From contig JAJRYE010000104.1 of assembly GCA_024275895.1 (NCBI GenBank), positions 1-37,008 of the forward strand: a stretch of 37,008 bases of DNA, written 5' to 3'. The notes below the pieces were generated by a model that saw only the letters and a list, made by a program, of their open reading frames with translations, was not told the origin of the DNA and searched no databases. This DNA is from Alphaproteobacteria bacterium. Its GTDB lineage: Bacteria > Pseudomonadota > Alphaproteobacteria > Rhizobiales > BM303. This document shows positions 28,580 to 35,965 of the stretch, piece after piece. Position 1 is the stretch's first letter. Each line of letters begins with the position of its first letter. The position numbers and the translations under genes are program-made.

Positions 28580-29377
28580 ATGGTTGATTTGCCGCTTCAA
28601 TCTGCAAAACCGGATGATTTGCGCCTGTTGCCTGCAATTGCGGGCCGGGCATGGCAGGCAATTGCCGATTTCCTGCTGCCGCCCCAATGCGCCGGATGCG
28701 GCGAGGTTATTGAAGCCCCGGGGGCTTTATGCGCCAGCTGCTGGATCCGGATTGATTTTATCGCCGAGCCGTTTTGCGACCGGCTTGGTATTCCTTTTCC
28801 CTTCGAGGCGGGCGAAGGGGCGCTGAGCGCCCAGGCCATTGCCGCGCCGCCGGCTTATGCGCGGGCGCGCGCGGTGGCGCGCTATGATGATATGGCGCGG
28901 CGGCTTGTGCACAGCCTGAAATACAAGGACCGGCTGGAATGCGCCCCCCTGATGGGCGAGTGGATGCTGCGGGCCGGGGCCGGGCTGGTGGCCGGCAGTG
29001 ATTATATCGCGCCGGTGCCGCTTTACCGCGCCCGGCTGTGGCGGCGGCGGTTTAATCAGGCGGCGCTGCTGGCGGCGCGGATCAGCGCTCTGAGCCAGGT
29101 TCGCCTGTCGGAGGATATGCTCGGGCGCATCCGCTCAACCCGCAGCCAGGTGGGGCTGAATATGGCCGAACGGCGGCGCAATGTCGCCGGGGCCTTCGCG
29201 GTTGCGCCAAAATGGCGCGGCGCGGTAAAAGGCGCCAATGTGCTGCTGGTGGATGATGTCATCACCACCGGCGCGACCATAGAGGCATGCACGAAGGCGC
29301 TTTTGCGTGCCGGGGCGGCGCAGGTGAATGTGCTTGCCTTTGCCCGGGTTGTTGATCCGGTGCGGCTGCCGGTATAA
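28580..29377 (+). CDS. comF: ComF-family phosphoribosyltransferase-like protein
   Basis: This 265-residue protein has an N-terminal double zinc knuckle (C37, C40, C51, C54). A C-terminal PRTase-like domain carries the PRPP loop VLLVDDVITTGAT. LKYKDR and RRFNQAALLA are further ComF signatures. ComF proteins are tied to DNA uptake and replication-fork processing, although their catalytic substrate is unknown. A GTG at 28532 would extend it by 16 residues, and I prefer ATG 28580. The divergent methyltransferase gene is 86 bp away. Confidence 0.92.
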   Translation: MVDLPLQSAKPDDLRLLPAIAGRAWQAIADFLLPPQCAGCGEVIEAPGALCASCWIRIDFIAEPFCDRLGIPFPFEAGEGALSAQAIAAPPAYARARAVARYDDMARRLVHSLKYKDRLECAPLMGEWMLRAGAGLVAGSDYIAPVPLYRARLWRRRFNQAALLAARISALSQVRLSEDMLGRIRSTRSQVGLNMAERRRNVAGAFAVAPKWRGAVKGANVLLVDDVITTGATIEACTKALLRAGAAQVNVLAFARVVDPVRLPV

Positions 29378-29412
29378 AAGCAGCGTAAGGAAAATCAGAA
29401 CAGAGGGTGTTT

Positions 29413-29679
29413 ATGGCCAAGGTTGAGATCTATACGACAAAAATCTGCCCGTTTTGTCACAGCGCCAAAAGACTGCTGAAAAACAAGGGCGTCAGGTTTG
29501 ACGAAATTGATGTCACATTTGATTTCAAGACCCGCCGGGCCATGACGGAGCGCGCCGGGGGCAGCCATACGGTGCCGCAAATTTTTATTAACGGGGTTCA
29601 TGTCGGCGGCTGTGATGATCTGATGGAGCTGGATATGGACGGTAAGCTTGAGCCGATGCTCGGGCAGCGCGGCGCATGA
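29413..29679 (+). CDS. grxC: Glutaredoxin 3 (dithiol)
   Basis: This 88-residue glutaredoxin has active site CPFC (C12–C15), against the more common CPYC. The TVPQIFING cis-Pro segment and GGCDDL for glutathione binding follow. It reduces disulfides with glutathione in the cytoplasm. AGAGGG precedes ATG 29413. A GTG two codons earlier is less likely. Its stop overlaps the amidase ATG by four bases (ATGA). Confidence 0.95.
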   Translation: MAKVEIYTTKICPFCHSAKRLLKNKGVRFDEIDVTFDFKTRRAMTERAGGSHTVPQIFINGVHVGGCDDLMELDMDGKLEPMLGQRGA

Positions 29680-30524
29680 GCGCGAAATCAGGCAGGTTTC
29701 GCGCTGCTTGTGTCCAGTTGTGTTCAGGGCTCGATATTGACGCCAATATCAAGACGGCATGCGCTCTGATAAAACAGGCGGCCGGCGGCGGGGCCGATTT
29801 TATTGTTACGCCGGAAAACACATCGCTTCTGGCGCTGGACCGCAAAACCCTCCTTGCCCTTACTGTGGCGCAGGATGAGGATAAGGCTTTGCAAGTCTTT
29901 CAGGCGCTTGCGGATGAGCTTGAACGCTGGCTGTTGATCGGCTCCCTGCCGGTCCGGATCGATGCGTCCATGACGGCGAACCGGTCGTTTCTTATTGATC
30001 CGTCCGGATGTATTGCGGCGTATTACGATAAAATACATATGTTCGATGTTGAGCTGCCCGGCGGCGAGGACTACCGCGAATCCGATTATGTCCGGGCCGG
30101 AACGCGGGCGGTGACTGCGCCTTTGCCCTGGGGGCGCATCGGTCTTTCTATCTGTTACGATCTGCGCTTTGGCGCCCTTTACCGGGCGCTGGCGAAAGAC
30201 GGGGCCGGATTTTTGAGCGCCCCGGCGGCCTTTACTAAAACCACCGGCAAGGCGCATTGGCATATTCTGCTGCGCGCCAGGGCGATTGAAAATGGCGCTT
30301 TCATGTTTGCCGCCGCCCAGAGCGGACACCATGAAAACGGCCGCGAGACCTATGGCCACAGCCTGATCATCTCGCCCTGGGGCGATATTCTGGCCGAGGC
30401 GGGCAAGGAACCCGGTGTGATTTTTGCCGATATTGATGGGCGTGAAGTGGCGCTTGTGCGCGGCCGTATTGGCTCGCTGCGCCATGACAGGGCCTTTAAG
30501 ATAGACCATATTGACCATAAATAG
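29676..30524 (+). CDS. Carbon–nitrogen hydrolase (Nit1/Nit2-type amidase)
   Basis: This 282-residue nitrilase-superfamily protein has its triad in place: E47 (TPENTS), K119 (YYDKIHMFD) and C160 (SICYDLRF). Length and motifs fit the Nit1/Nit2 branch, which removes the amide from deaminated glutathione or alpha-ketoglutaramate. Being translationally coupled to grxC makes deaminated glutathione a reasonable substrate guess. This is inference. Confidence 0.93.
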   Translation: MSAKSGRFRAACVQLCSGLDIDANIKTACALIKQAAGGGADFIVTPENTSLLALDRKTLLALTVAQDEDKALQVFQALADELERWLLIGSLPVRIDASMTANRSFLIDPSGCIAAYYDKIHMFDVELPGGEDYRESDYVRAGTRAVTAPLPWGRIGLSICYDLRFGALYRALAKDGAGFLSAPAAFTKTTGKAHWHILLRARAIENGAFMFAAAQSGHHENGRETYGHSLIISPWGDILAEAGKEPGVIFADIDGREVALVRGRIGSLRHDRAFKIDHIDHK

Positions 30525-30565
30525 AGTAAGCCAAGAGTGAAAATCCAGATCGGGGCGGGCCGGAA

Positions 30566-30985
30566 ATGATTCATTATCAACTTTGCTGCGCTCATCACCA
30601 CGAATTTGATGGCTGGTTCCGTGACAGCGCCGCCTTTGATCTTCAGGTCAAGGCGGGTGAGGTGGTCTGTCCGGTTTGCGGCTCTGTGGATATTTCCAAG
30701 GCGCTGATGGCGCCCAGTATCGGCGCTTCGAATTCGAAAATCCCGGAAAAACTGGGCGATGCAATGCAGAAAATGAATGCGCAAATCCGCCAGTTTCGCC
30801 GCCATTTGGAAGAGACAGCGGAAAATGTCGGCAAGGATTTTGCCGAAGAGGCGCGGCGCATGCATTACAACGAGACCGAAAAACGCGGCATTTACGGCGA
30901 GGCCAGCATGAGCGATGCGGTGGAACTCAGGGATGAAGGCATCGATGTCTTTCCCCTGCCGCCGCTGCCCGAAGAACAAAACTAA
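30566..30985 (+). CDS. DUF1178 zinc-ribbon-like protein
   Basis: This 139-residue protein begins MIHYQLCCAHHHEFDGWF. Together with CPVCG (C35, C38) and C7/C8, this gives a metal-binding ribbon as in all DUF1178 members. The central part is helical and charged, and the ETEKRGIYGEAS…DEGIDVFPLPPLP tail is conserved. Function is unknown. It follows the amidase by 41 bases, probably in one operon with grxC. Confidence 0.92.
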   Translation: MIHYQLCCAHHHEFDGWFRDSAAFDLQVKAGEVVCPVCGSVDISKALMAPSIGASNSKIPEKLGDAMQKMNAQIRQFRRHLEETAENVGKDFAEEARRMHYNETEKRGIYGEASMSDAVELRDEGIDVFPLPPLPEEQN

Positions 30986-31002
30986 ACCCTGCCGTGTTTA
31001 AT

Positions 31003-31021
31003 CGGCACCGGTCTGGTGCCG
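31003..31021. terminator. Hairpin after the DUF1178 gene
   Basis: CGGCACC, loop GGTCT, GGTGCCG form a perfect 7-bp stem 18 bases past the stop. No T-run follows, so it is a terminator only by position. Confidence 0.4.
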
Positions 31022-31098
31022 GGACAGATAAAACAGGACATTCCAGAACGGCGTACGTTCATTCGTATTCACGCCCGCTGCTCAGAGTTATTTGTGCC

Positions 31099-31146
31099 GA
31101 TCAACTTATCTGCGTTCAAGTGATTTTACTTGAACGAAGGTTGATC
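31099..31146. repeat. 48-bp imperfect palindrome between DUF1178 and ubiG
   Basis: The inner stem is CGTTCAAGT (31113–31121), loop GATTTT, and ACTTGAACG (31128–31136), nine perfect pairs. An outer arm pairs GATCAAC (31099–31105) with GTTGATC (31140–31146). The ubiG stop codon touches the right end. It may be a terminator serving the convergent genes. Confidence 0.6.
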
Positions 31147-31889
31147 TAGTCTTTCCGGGCGGTGAGCATGTAATTGACATCGGTGTCGGTTGAGAGCGAC
31201 CATTGGCCGCCGAGCGGGTTGTAGCTCACGCCTGTCAGATCATGGGCGCTCAGGCCCTGCCGCTCCAGCGCATCCCTGAGTTCGGCCGGGGTGACGAATT
31301 TTTCCCATTGATGGGTGCCGGCGGGCAGCCAGCGCAAGATATATTCCGCGCTGATGATGGCCAGGGCGAAGGATTTTAATGTCCGGTTCAAGGTGGCGCA
31401 AACCATCATGCCACCGGGGCGGATCAGCGCGGCGCAGGCTCCAAGGAAATGATCGATATTGGCGACATGCTCCAGCACTTCCATATTCAGCACCAGATCG
31501 AAGCTTTCACCCTTCGCCGCCAGATCTTCCGCCGTAGCGGCAAGATAATTGATCTCGAGCTCCTGTTCGCCGGCGTGGGTTGCGGCGATGTTGATATTTT
31601 TCTGCGAAGGGTCAAGGCCGGTGATATCGGCGCCAAGCCGCGCCATGGGCTCGCATAAAAGCCCGCCGCCGCAACCGATATCGAGAACGCGCAGCCCCCT
31701 GAGCGGATTTTCACCGCCAAATTGCTCTTCGGCACGGTCCCTGATGAACTCAAGACGCACCGGGTTCAGGGCGTGCAGGGGTTTGAATTTTCCCGCCGGG
31801 TCCCACCACTCGGCCGCCATGGCGGAAAAGCGGGCGATCTCGGCCGGGTCGACGGATGCGGATGCGGGAGTTTGCTCGGATGCCTGCAT
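31146..31889 (-). CDS. ubiG: Bifunctional 3-demethylubiquinol / 2-polyprenyl-6-hydroxyphenol O-methyltransferase
   Basis: This 247-residue SAM enzyme carries out both O-methylations in ubiquinone synthesis. [20 protein letters not shown] is the UbiG N-terminal signature. Motif [17 protein letters not shown] is intact, with LDPSQKNI as motif [17 protein letters not shown] and [11 protein letters not shown] follow as expected. Its expression implies ubiquinone use. It diverges from lysC and its stop lies at the edge of the long palindrome. Confidence 0.96.
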   Translation of the reverse strand: MQASEQTPASASVDPAEIARFSAMAAEWWDPAGKFKPLHALNPVRLEFIRDRAEEQFGGENPLRGLRVLDIGCGGGLLCEPMARLGADITGLDPSQKNINIAATHAGEQELEINYLAATAEDLAAKGESFDLVLNMEVLEHVANIDHFLGACAALIRPGGMMVCATLNRTLKSFALAIISAEYILRWLPAGTHQWEKFVTPAELRDALERQGLSAHDLTGVSYNPLGGQWSLSTDTDVNYMLTARKD

Positions 31890-32018
31890 ATCGGGGTATT
31901 TTCCGTTGCCAGAGTTGCCTCATCGCCTGTTGGGCGGTATGTATGCGCCGCACAATAGCTTAAACGGGCGCGATATGCGCGCAGTTTTTGCCGCATTGAG
32001 GGTTGAAAAGGGAAAAAA

Positions 32019-33278
32019 GTGGCTCGTCTGGTCATGAAATTCGGCGGCACATCGGTTGCCGATATGGAAAAAATTGCCAATGTGGCGCGCCATGTCAAGC
32101 GCGAGGTGGAGGCCGGCCATCAGGTGGCGGTGATTGTCTCGGCCATGGCGGGGCATACAAACCAGCTTGTTGCCTGGACAAACGAGGCGGCAAGGGATCC
32201 CGACCGCGGCGAATATGATGCGGTCGTTTCGGCCGGCGAGCAGATTACATCGGGCCTGCTGGCGCTCACTTTACAAGGTATGGGGGTGGCGGCGCGCTCA
32301 TGGCTGGGCTGGCAAATCCCGCTCTCAACCAATGAAATGCATGGTTCGGCCCGAATCATCGATATTGATGGTAGTATGCTGGGAACCAGACTTGACAGCG
32401 GCGAGGTGGCGGTAATCGCGGGCTTTCAGGGGATCGGCGCGGACGGGCGCATAACGACCCTCGGGCGCGGCGGTTCCGATACCAGCGCGGTGGCGATCGC
32501 GGCGGCGGTCAAGGCGGATTTGTGCGATATCTATACCGATGTTGACGGGGTCTATACCACCGATCCGCGTATTGTCTCGAAGGTGCGGCGGTTGAGCCGG
32601 ATTTCCTATGAGGAAATGCTGGAAATGGCCTCGCTGGGCGCCAAGGTTCTGCAAACCCGCTCCGTGCGCATGGCGATGGTCAACGGGGTGCGTCTGCGGG
32701 TGCGTTCGAGTTTTATCAGGCCTGAAGATGCCGAGCCGGTGGATATCAATAATCTGCAGGACCAGGGAACGCTTGTATGCGATGAGGAAGATATTATGGA
32801 ACAGCATATCGTCAGTGGCATTGCCTATGAAAAAGACGAAGCCAAGGTCACTCTGGTCAAGGTCAGGGACAAGCCGGGGGTTTCGGCAAGAATTTTCGGC
32901 CTTCTGGCGGATGCCAATATCACGGTTGACGTGATCGTCCAGAATGTGTCCGAGGATGGCCGCAATACCGATGTGACCTTTACCGTGCCCGAAGCGGATT
33001 TGCGCCGAACCCTTGATGTGCTGGAACGCCAGCGTGATGAAATCGGTTACGGCGAACTGGTCAGTTCGTCGGATATGGTCAAGATCTCGGTTGTCGGCGC
33101 CGGTATGCGCACCCATGCAGGCGTCGCGGCACAGATGTTCTCCGCCCTGGCGGAGAATAATATCAACATTCAGGCAATCACGACCTCCGAGATCAAGATC
33201 AGCGTCCTGATTGATGCAAACTTTACCGAGCTTGCCCTGCGCACCCTGCACACCTCCTACGGGCTTGACCAGACCTGA
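32019..33278 (+). CDS. lysC: Aspartate kinase
   Basis: This 419-residue enzyme phosphorylates aspartate, the entry to lysine, threonine and methionine synthesis. KFGGTSVAD (7–15) and GRGGSDTSAVAIAAA mark the kinase domain. Two ACT domains after about residue 265 (KVTLVKVRDKPGVSARIFGLL and KISVVGAGMRTHAGVAAQMF) give feedback control. It starts with GTG 32019, preceded by AAGGGA. ATG 32034 would cut into the first kinase strand. ptsP follows on the same strand after 223 bp. Confidence 0.97.
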   Translation: MARLVMKFGGTSVADMEKIANVARHVKREVEAGHQVAVIVSAMAGHTNQLVAWTNEAARDPDRGEYDAVVSAGEQITSGLLALTLQGMGVAARSWLGWQIPLSTNEMHGSARIIDIDGSMLGTRLDSGEVAVIAGFQGIGADGRITTLGRGGSDTSAVAIAAAVKADLCDIYTDVDGVYTTDPRIVSKVRRLSRISYEEMLEMASLGAKVLQTRSVRMAMVNGVRLRVRSSFIRPEDAEPVDINNLQDQGTLVCDEEDIMEQHIVSGIAYEKDEAKVTLVKVRDKPGVSARIFGLLADANITVDVIVQNVSEDGRNTDVTFTVPEADLRRTLDVLERQRDEIGYGELVSSSDMVKISVVGAGMRTHAGVAAQMFSALAENNINIQAITTSEIKISVLIDANFTELALRTLHTSYGLDQT

Positions 33279-33356
33279 TCCGCGCCTATCTGATTCAAAT
33301 AACCGTGTTTCAGGTGAATAATGCGGTTGCGGGGATGAGGGGAGTTCCCATATCCT

Positions 33357-33374
33357 TTGACCGGGAAGGGTCAA
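33357..33374 (+). promoter_or_regulatory. Hairpin in the lysC–ptsP spacer
   Basis: TTGACC, loop GGGAAG, GGTCAA form a 6-bp stem 78 bases past the lysC stop. It could be a terminator remnant or an operator. There is no T-run. Confidence 0.3.
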
Positions 33375-33470
33375 TCAGGCGCAGCGGGTTGATTTGCGTC
33401 TTTTGAAGCCGGATTGTCCCGGAGCATTTGTTTCACGCATTTTCTGATCTGGAAAACCGGGTTTTCATGT

Positions 33471-33493
33471 TTTCAGGAAGTGCTTTCAGGAAG
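33471..33493 (+). repeat. Tandem duplication containing the ptsP ribosome-binding site
   Basis: TTTCAGGAAG occurs at 33471–33480 and again at 33484–33493 with a period of 13. Each copy carries an AGGAAG Shine–Dalgarno core. The second is 8–9 bases from the ptsP ATG. Confidence 0.6.
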
Positions 33494-33501
33494 GCTGGCT
33501 C

Positions 33502-35754
33502 ATGAGTCCTGATAGCGGTTCACGCCTGTTGCTGCGGCGATTGCGGGCGCTCATGGCCGAGCCGCTTGACGAGCAGGCCCGGCTCGACCGGGTTGTGGTT
33601 CTCATCGCCAATACCATGGTGGCCGAGGTGTGTTCCGTCTATGCGGTGGCCGAAGGCGGCCGGCTGGAGCTATTCGCCACCCAGGGCCTGAACCCGGAGG
33701 CGGTTCACCAAACCCGCCTTAAAATGGGCGAAGGGCTGGTCGGCGTGATCGCCACGACCGCCGAGGCGCTCAATCTTTCCGAGGCGCGCACCCACCCTTC
33801 CTTTGCCTACCGGCCCGAGACGGGCGAGGAGGCGTATCACTCCTTCCTCGGCGTTCCCATTCTTCATACCGGGCACACGATCGGCGTGCTGGTGGTGCAA
33901 AACCGCACAAAGCGTATTTACGAACAAGAGGAAGTTGAGGCGCTGGAGACCATCTCCATGGTGATCGCCGAAATTCTCGCGGCGCGCGGTGCGGTGGGGG
34001 CGGCGACGAGCGTGGAGCGGGTGACGGGCGCCAGACGGCTTGAGGGGGTCTCGATCGTCGCCGGGTTCGGCATCGGCCATGTGGTGCTGCATGAACCGCG
34101 GGTTCATGTTACCAATCTGATTGCGGATAATGCCGATATTGAGGTCAAACGGCTTGAATCGGCCCTTGGCGAGTTGCGCAATTCCATCGACCAGATGCTG
34201 GAGCGGGCCGACTTTTTGCACGCGAGCGAGCACCGCGAGGTGATCGAGGCTTACCGTATGTTTGCCCATGACCGGGGCTGGGTGGCGCGCATGAAAGAGG
34301 CGGTCAATGCCGGGCTGACGGCGGAGGCGGCGGTGGAGCGGGTTTTGAACGAGACCCGGACCCGGCTGGTGCGGGCGTCAAACCCTTATGTCCGCGACCG
34401 GCTGCATGATCTTGATGACCTGGCCAACCGCCTGCTGCGCCATCTTACCGGCGCCGCCATGACCGCCTCGCGGGACGAGTTGCCCCGGGACGCCATTGTC
34501 TTTGCCCATAATATCGGCCCGGCCGATCTGCTGGATTACGCCGGGCGCAACCTGCGCGGGCTGGTGCTTGAGGAAGGGGCGCTGAACGGTCACGCCGCGA
34601 TTGTGGCGCGAGCGCTGGGTATTCCGTTTATCGGCCGGGTGGAAGATGTGCTGGCGATTGTCGATGACGGTAATGCCGTTATCATTGACGGGGAAACCGG
34701 CGAGGTCTTTTTGCATCCGGGAGCGGATATAAAGAAGATTTACAAGAAAAAGGCCAGGGCGGCGCGGCGGCAACAGGCCAGTTACGACAAGTTGCGCGCT
34801 CTGCCGGCGATCTCGAAGGACGGGACCGAGATCGCCTTGCAGCTCAATGCCGGTCTGCTGGTTGATCTGCCGCATATCAAGAGCACCGGCGCGGACGGCG
34901 TCGGACTGTTCCGCACCGAGCTGCAATTCATGGTGGCCTCGAAACTGCCGCGCATGAGCGAGCAGATGGATTTCTATCGCGCGGTTTTTGATGCTGCCGG
35001 TTCAAAGGGCGTTGTTTTCCGCACCCTTGATATCGGTGGCGACAAGGCGCTGCCCTACCTTCATATGGATAACGAGGAAAATCCGGCGCTGGGCTGGCGC
35101 TCCATACGCATGATCGACACGCGTCCGGCGTTGCTGCGCATGCAGGTCAGGGCGCTGCTGCGCGCGGCGGGGCGGCGCGAATTGCAGCTCATGTTCCCGT
35201 TTCTTACCGAGGTGGCCGAGTTTGTCAGGGCGCGCGAGCTGGTGGATATCGAGATTTTGCATCTGCGCAAACACGGGCATGACAGTCCTGAAACCATTAA
35301 AATCGGCGCCCTGATCGAAGTGCCCTCAATCCTGTGGCAGCTTGACGAGCTGATGCCCCTGACCGATTTTGTCTCGGTGGGCAGCAATGATCTGCACCAG
35401 CATCTTTTCGCCTGTGACCGGACAAATCCGCGGCTTTCGGGGCGCTATGACATGTTCAGTCCGGTGATGCTGAAAACCTTGCGCCATATTGTGCGAAAGG
35501 CGGCGGAACACAAGACGCCGCTGACCCTGTGCGGCGAGATGGCGGGCGATCCGCTCGGGGCCATGGCGCTGCTGGGGCTGGGGTTTCGCACCCTCTCCAT
35601 GGCGGCGACATCGGTCGGGCCGGTCAAGACGATGGTTCTGGCGCTTGATGTGGAGGCGGTGGAAAACCTTGTTGCTTCAAATATCGATAACATGACAAGC
35701 AGTTTGCGCCCGGTGCTTGAGGATTTTGCCCGCCGGAATGATATTCCAGTCTGA
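33502..35754 (+). CDS. ptsP: Nitrogen phosphotransferase system enzyme I (EI-Ntr)
   Basis: This 750-residue protein starts with a GAF domain (about 15–165). The PEP-utilising N-terminal region follows (about 185–310), then the swivelling phospho-histidine domain with H364 in LNGHAAIVARALGIP. The PEP-binding TIM barrel (about 430–720) has GVGLFRTELQFM, FRTLDIGGDKALPY and the LCGEMAGDP cysteine. EI-Ntr takes phosphate from PEP and passes it to NPr and EIIA-Ntr, regulating nitrogen and potassium responses. The residue before the active His is Gly; many EI proteins have Ser. The partner genes are outside the window. Confidence 0.95.
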   Translation: MSPDSGSRLLLRRLRALMAEPLDEQARLDRVVVLIANTMVAEVCSVYAVAEGGRLELFATQGLNPEAVHQTRLKMGEGLVGVIATTAEALNLSEARTHPSFAYRPETGEEAYHSFLGVPILHTGHTIGVLVVQNRTKRIYEQEEVEALETISMVIAEILAARGAVGAATSVERVTGARRLEGVSIVAGFGIGHVVLHEPRVHVTNLIADNADIEVKRLESALGELRNSIDQMLERADFLHASEHREVIEAYRMFAHDRGWVARMKEAVNAGLTAEAAVERVLNETRTRLVRASNPYVRDRLHDLDDLANRLLRHLTGAAMTASRDELPRDAIVFAHNIGPADLLDYAGRNLRGLVLEEGALNGHAAIVARALGIPFIGRVEDVLAIVDDGNAVIIDGETGEVFLHPGADIKKIYKKKARAARRQQASYDKLRALPAISKDGTEIALQLNAGLLVDLPHIKSTGADGVGLFRTELQFMVASKLPRMSEQMDFYRAVFDAAGSKGVVFRTLDIGGDKALPYLHMDNEENPALGWRSIRMIDTRPALLRMQVRALLRAAGRRELQLMFPFLTEVAEFVRARELVDIEILHLRKHGHDSPETIKIGALIEVPSILWQLDELMPLTDFVSVGSNDLHQHLFACDRTNPRLSGRYDMFSPVMLKTLRHIVRKAAEHKTPLTLCGEMAGDPLGAMALLGLGFRTLSMAATSVGPVKTMVLALDVEAVENLVASNIDNMTSSLRPVLEDFARRNDIPV

Positions 35755-35806
35755 TCCGGGGGTATTTTTCAAGTTCGCTCCGGCCTTGATGCCGCTCGGA
35801 CTTTCG

Positions 35807-35821
35807 CCGCCGGAGAGGCGG
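35807..35821 (+). terminator. Possible terminator after ptsP
   Basis: CCGCC, loop GGAGA, GGCGG form a short GC stem 53 bases past the ptsP stop, followed by ATTT and, further on, ATTTTT. Weak candidate. Confidence 0.3.
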
Positions 35822-35965
35822 ATTTCGGCGGTGGTTGCGATTTTTGGGGGATTGTCGTAATCTTGCTGCAAAGGAGAGGTCTACTGGGCCTTGGATTTTT
35901 CTCAAGGTCGGTAATGGAGTAGGTTGTTCCGGCGTGACAGTTGTCTGGCCAGGGACAAGGTAGTG

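Noticed and set aside
28494-28661. 56-residue extension of the methyltransferase-like protein
   Set aside because: It would cover the comF start region, and the family lead-in (DPLFDHALL) follows ATG 28493 directly.
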